In this document: positions 33,161 to 35,377 of the stretch, piece after piece
Layout of the letters: each line of letters begins with the position of its first letter
Position numbering within the stretch: position 1 is the first letter of the stretch
Assembly: GCF_002259705.1 (NCBI RefSeq)
Contig: NZ_MWWT01000010.1
Span: forward strand, 1-35,377
Length of the DNA stretch: 35,377 nucleotides
Reading direction: 5' to 3'
Origin: Alloscardovia macacae
GTDB lineage: Bacteria; Actinomycetota; Actinomycetes; Actinomycetales; Bifidobacteriaceae
Notes under the pieces: generated by a model
The model's database searches: none
Seen by the model: only the letters and a program-made list of their open reading frames with translations
Told to the model about the DNA's origin: nothing
Made by a program: the position numbers and the translations under genes

Positions 33161-33194
33161 GGCGCGGAACTCTCCTCAAGGACAGTTCCGCGCC
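33161..33194 (+). terminator. Terminator after the GH35-like gene
   Basis: GGCGCGGAACT (33161-33171) pairs with AGTTCCGCGCC (33184-33194) with a 12-nt loop, 44 nt after the stop codon. No clear T-run. Confidence 0.65.
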
Positions 33195-33394
33195 TGAATC
33201 ATGTCTAAACAAGCTCAGCTATTCAGTGCTGCGCTTTCTTCTCGCGTCGCACCGCGTGCGCGCTAGCCACAGCACCCGCGTCACGAAATCGTCAGAACGC
33301 TGAAGGCAGACATTGACCGTAGACGAATGCAGAAGCTCGTCGTTCTTACAGACGAACAGAACGAGGTCTAGCGTATTCTCGCGCTGACGCGGGT

Positions 33395-34000
33395 ATAGAA
33401 GCCACGTCGTCTACGCCCACCGCATGCTTATCCGACCTCGGAGCGTTCGAGTAGTTCTCATACAGATTATTATTAAACTACTGCTTCTGGTTCTGCTGGT
33501 TCCACTGCCCCGTCAGCTTTATCCGCGTCGTTCGTCGCGTTTTCGCTATGCCAGCGACATCTGTACTATCCATACGCGGCCTTTATTCTTATGGTTTCCC
33601 CAACCAGCCACGATAGTCCTGGTCCCACTGGCTGACTGCTGCTCCATTCGCTACGATAACCTGCTTATGTGCGCCTGGGCACCGCACGAACTGAACACAA
33701 GTGGATTCGTTTCGGTGTCGGAGACATTCTCTACTCTCAGGCTCTGATTCTCGAAGTGCGATCCCCTCTCGAGCAGGACGTGGTCGGCTGGCTTCAGCGA
33801 ACTCATCATAGAGTTCACCTTATCGAGGCTCTTTCACGGCTTAGCCTGGTCCGTGCCATGATTCTCATCGTTACCTTTCCCTACCGAGACGTAGTAAGTC
33901 GTGACTGTGGCTTCTGGAATCTCCGAGGCGTGCCCTGCTTGGCCTGAACGAGGCCAAATGCTGGTAGTGTACCCGCAGAAGTGCCGCTGCTGCTGCTCAT
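33395..34000 (-). pseudogene. Decayed right-handed beta-helix (carbohydrate-active) gene
   Basis: On the minus strand, pieces in changing frames give TTYYVSVGKGNDENHGTDQAKP, a stop, KSLDKVNSMMSSLKPADHVLLERGSHFENQSL and, in another frame, VIVANGAAVSQWDQDYRGWLG. These match the start of secreted or cytoplasmic beta-helix proteins (YYVS..GND.N.GT...PW.SLDKVN...L.PGD.VLLERG..F.NQ.L). The TGA at 33834-33836 replaces the Trp codon expected in AKPW. At least three more frame breaks follow, and both boundaries are uncertain. No full-length product is possible. The neighbouring GH35 and AraC genes suggest it belonged to the same sugar-use locus. Confidence 0.65.
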
Positions 34001-34147
34001 CGTACTCCTGCTCGCATCTTCTCCCTCGAAAACGCGGGCATAGTCCTATCCTCTTTTTCCTGCATCTGTGATTTATGGATCTCGCAAATCGTGCCGAGAG
34101 GATGGGTTGAGGAGTACGCACTGTATGAGGCTGGTGGGCTTTGAGCG

Positions 34148-34364
34148 ACTTTCGGGCTAATCTCGACTTTTCATATGAGGCGGTTGTGCAGTTTAGGGCT
34201 AATCTCGACGCGACGTCTGACTACTTGCACGAAACAGTGAAACAAGGCCCCGTGATAAAACCTATCCGTGTCCTCGCGTGCGAATCTATGTGTAGGGTGT
34301 ACGGCGGATTTAGCCCGAAAGTCTGGTACGTGTAGAGTGCACGTATCTCATTTAGCCCGAAAGT
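34148..34364. repeat. Second array of the 20-nt motif, two direct and two inverted copies
   Basis: Direct copies are ACTTTCGGGCTAATCTCGAC (34148-34167) and AGTTTAGGGCTAATCTCGAC (34190-34209). Inverse copies end in TTTAGCCCGAAAGT at 34303-34322 and 34345-34364. Neighbouring copies on each side start 42 bp apart. The layout matches the array at 7934-8140. Confidence 0.75.
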
Positions 34365-34526
34365 GCATATCAGAGCACCTTACTAGGCCCGTAATGTTAC
34401 GCGCGCGAGAACTGATAAGCTCAAAACCCTACCCGGTGAAGTCACCTCGCGAAGGATGGATAATCTAACTATTATAGAAGACGAATAAGTGTGTAAGCAC
34501 TCGGAGCGGAGCGAAAACGATACATA

Positions 34527-34588
34527 CCCGTGGCGCGTGATGAAACAATGCTAACAAATCACCAATAAGAAAGGAGGTGCGCCACGGG
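34527..34588. other. Inverted repeat enclosing a ribosome-site-like sequence
   Basis: CCCGTGGCGC (34527-34536) pairs with GCGCCACGGG (34579-34588). Inside are a second small pair (GTGAT/ATCAC), a tiny frame ATGAAACAATGCTAA, and AAGGAGG at 34571-34577, not followed by a start codon at the normal distance. It may be a relic of a mobile element end or an attenuator. Confidence 0.4.
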
Positions 34589-34632
34589 CATACACTCAGT
34601 ATATCACGCTATCCGCGTACACATATGCGAAA

Positions 34633-34663
34633 AAGGGAAGCAACCTTTTTAGGTGCTTCCCTT
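34633..34663 (-). terminator. Terminator of the rRNA operon
   Basis: A 13-bp stem with one bulged base (34633-34646 with 34651-34663) has a 4-nt loop. On the minus strand it is followed by a T-run, 18 nt after the 5S gene. Confidence 0.88.
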
Positions 34664-34680
34664 ATCAATGAAGTATTATT

Positions 34681-34798
34681 TGTGGCGGTGTGTTACTCTC
34701 CCACACCCTATCGAGTGCAGTACCATCACCGTGCTCACGCTTAGCTACCAGGTTCGGAAAGGAGACTGGGCGTATCCATGAGGCCAAGACCACCACAA
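34681..34798 (-). rRNA. rrf: 5S ribosomal RNA
   Basis: The reverse complement starts near TTTGTGGTGGTCTTGGCC and ends CACACCGCCACA, so the two ends pair as in 5S helix I. It contains the conserved CCGAACCTGG and GATGGTACTGC stretches. Length is about 118 nt; the ends are approximate. Confidence 0.93.
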
Positions 34799-34925
34799 AA
34801 ATCTTGTGTAATCATATTCTATTATACGTGGTGGTTTGGGGACCGGCTAGTAGACGCGAAAATCGTTTTCGTGATCACTGTATTCCAGTGTTGCAGAAAG
34901 ATTCATGATGCTTAAGATATGATTG

Positions 34926-35377
<452 letters not shown>

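Larger units (their letters stand above)
34001..34632. other. Non-coding stretch between the pseudogene and the rRNA operon
   Basis: No gene could be supported. It holds the second 20-nt motif array (34148-34364) and the inverted repeat at 34527-34588. Confidence 0.6.

Noticed and set aside
33424-33747. Plus-strand frame of 107 codons with a hydrophobic start
   Set aside because: It has no ribosome site, and the opposite strand in this region carries recognisable beta-helix pieces.
34381-34526. Possible tRNA next to the rRNA operon
   Set aside because: No cloverleaf with TTCRANY and matching acceptor stem could be found on either strand.

Overview
The window looks like a chromosomal segment of a mid-to-high-GC actinobacterium, most likely a member of the Bifidobacteriaceae (inference). 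The reasons are the dnaK-grpE-dnaJ-hspR heat-shock operon with HAIR-type operators, a zinc-finger-less DnaJ, a DUF4235 protein, LA(K/Q)TG-anchored surface proteins, an ABC sugar importer without its own ATPase, and actinobacterial-looking 5S/23S rRNA sequence at the right edge. No species can be named from the sequence alone.

Layout. 1-4136 is the 3' part of a giant Rib/alpha-repeat surface protein ending in LAKTG. 4201-4807 (minus) is a two-gene unit: RidA plus a 61-residue protein carrying a Fic-inhibitory (VbhA-like) motif. 4919-12808 is a carbohydrate island: a GH31 glycosidase, two MalG/MalF-type permeases, a sugar-binding lipoprotein and a divergent LacI-type regulator. The importer and regulator are bracketed by two copies (7798-8322 and 12886-13232) of a composite repeat. 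Each copy holds a 124-bp element with perfect 15-bp terminal inverted repeats, one or more copies of a 20-nt motif, two perfect DnaA boxes and a long hairpin whose loop contains the same 12-mer found in the lacI operator. 13263-17521 (minus) is the DnaK operon.

17926-22914 (minus) encodes two further wall-anchored proteins: an alanine-rich coiled-coil protein with a CAP-like domain, and a tripeptidyl-aminopeptidase-like hydrolase with an 11-G tract just upstream. 23306-25780 holds housekeeping and small genes: a histidine phosphatase, a DUF4235 protein with an overlapping and apparently leaderless divergent promoter, a nitroreductase and a small Cys/His protein. 26059-30032 is a four-gene operon for polyprenyl-phosphate-linked glycosyl transfer (YkcC and YkcB like). 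In it the usual C-terminal extracytoplasmic domain of YkcB is a separate protein with its own membrane anchor, beside a paralogous Gly/Met-rich anchor protein.

30079-33116 holds a YccF protein, an AraC-type regulator and a divergent GH35-like beta-galactosidase that is frameshifted near its 5' end. 33195-34632 is decaying DNA: a broken beta-helix carbohydrate-active gene on the minus strand and a second array of the 20-nt motif in the same two-direct, two-inverted arrangement. The window ends with the 3' end of an rRNA operon on the minus strand (23S end, 5S, strong terminator).

The strongest candidates for something undescribed are the repeat system (covarying hairpins, DnaA boxes, 20-nt arrays, MITE-like unit) around the sugar importer, and the split YkcB system.
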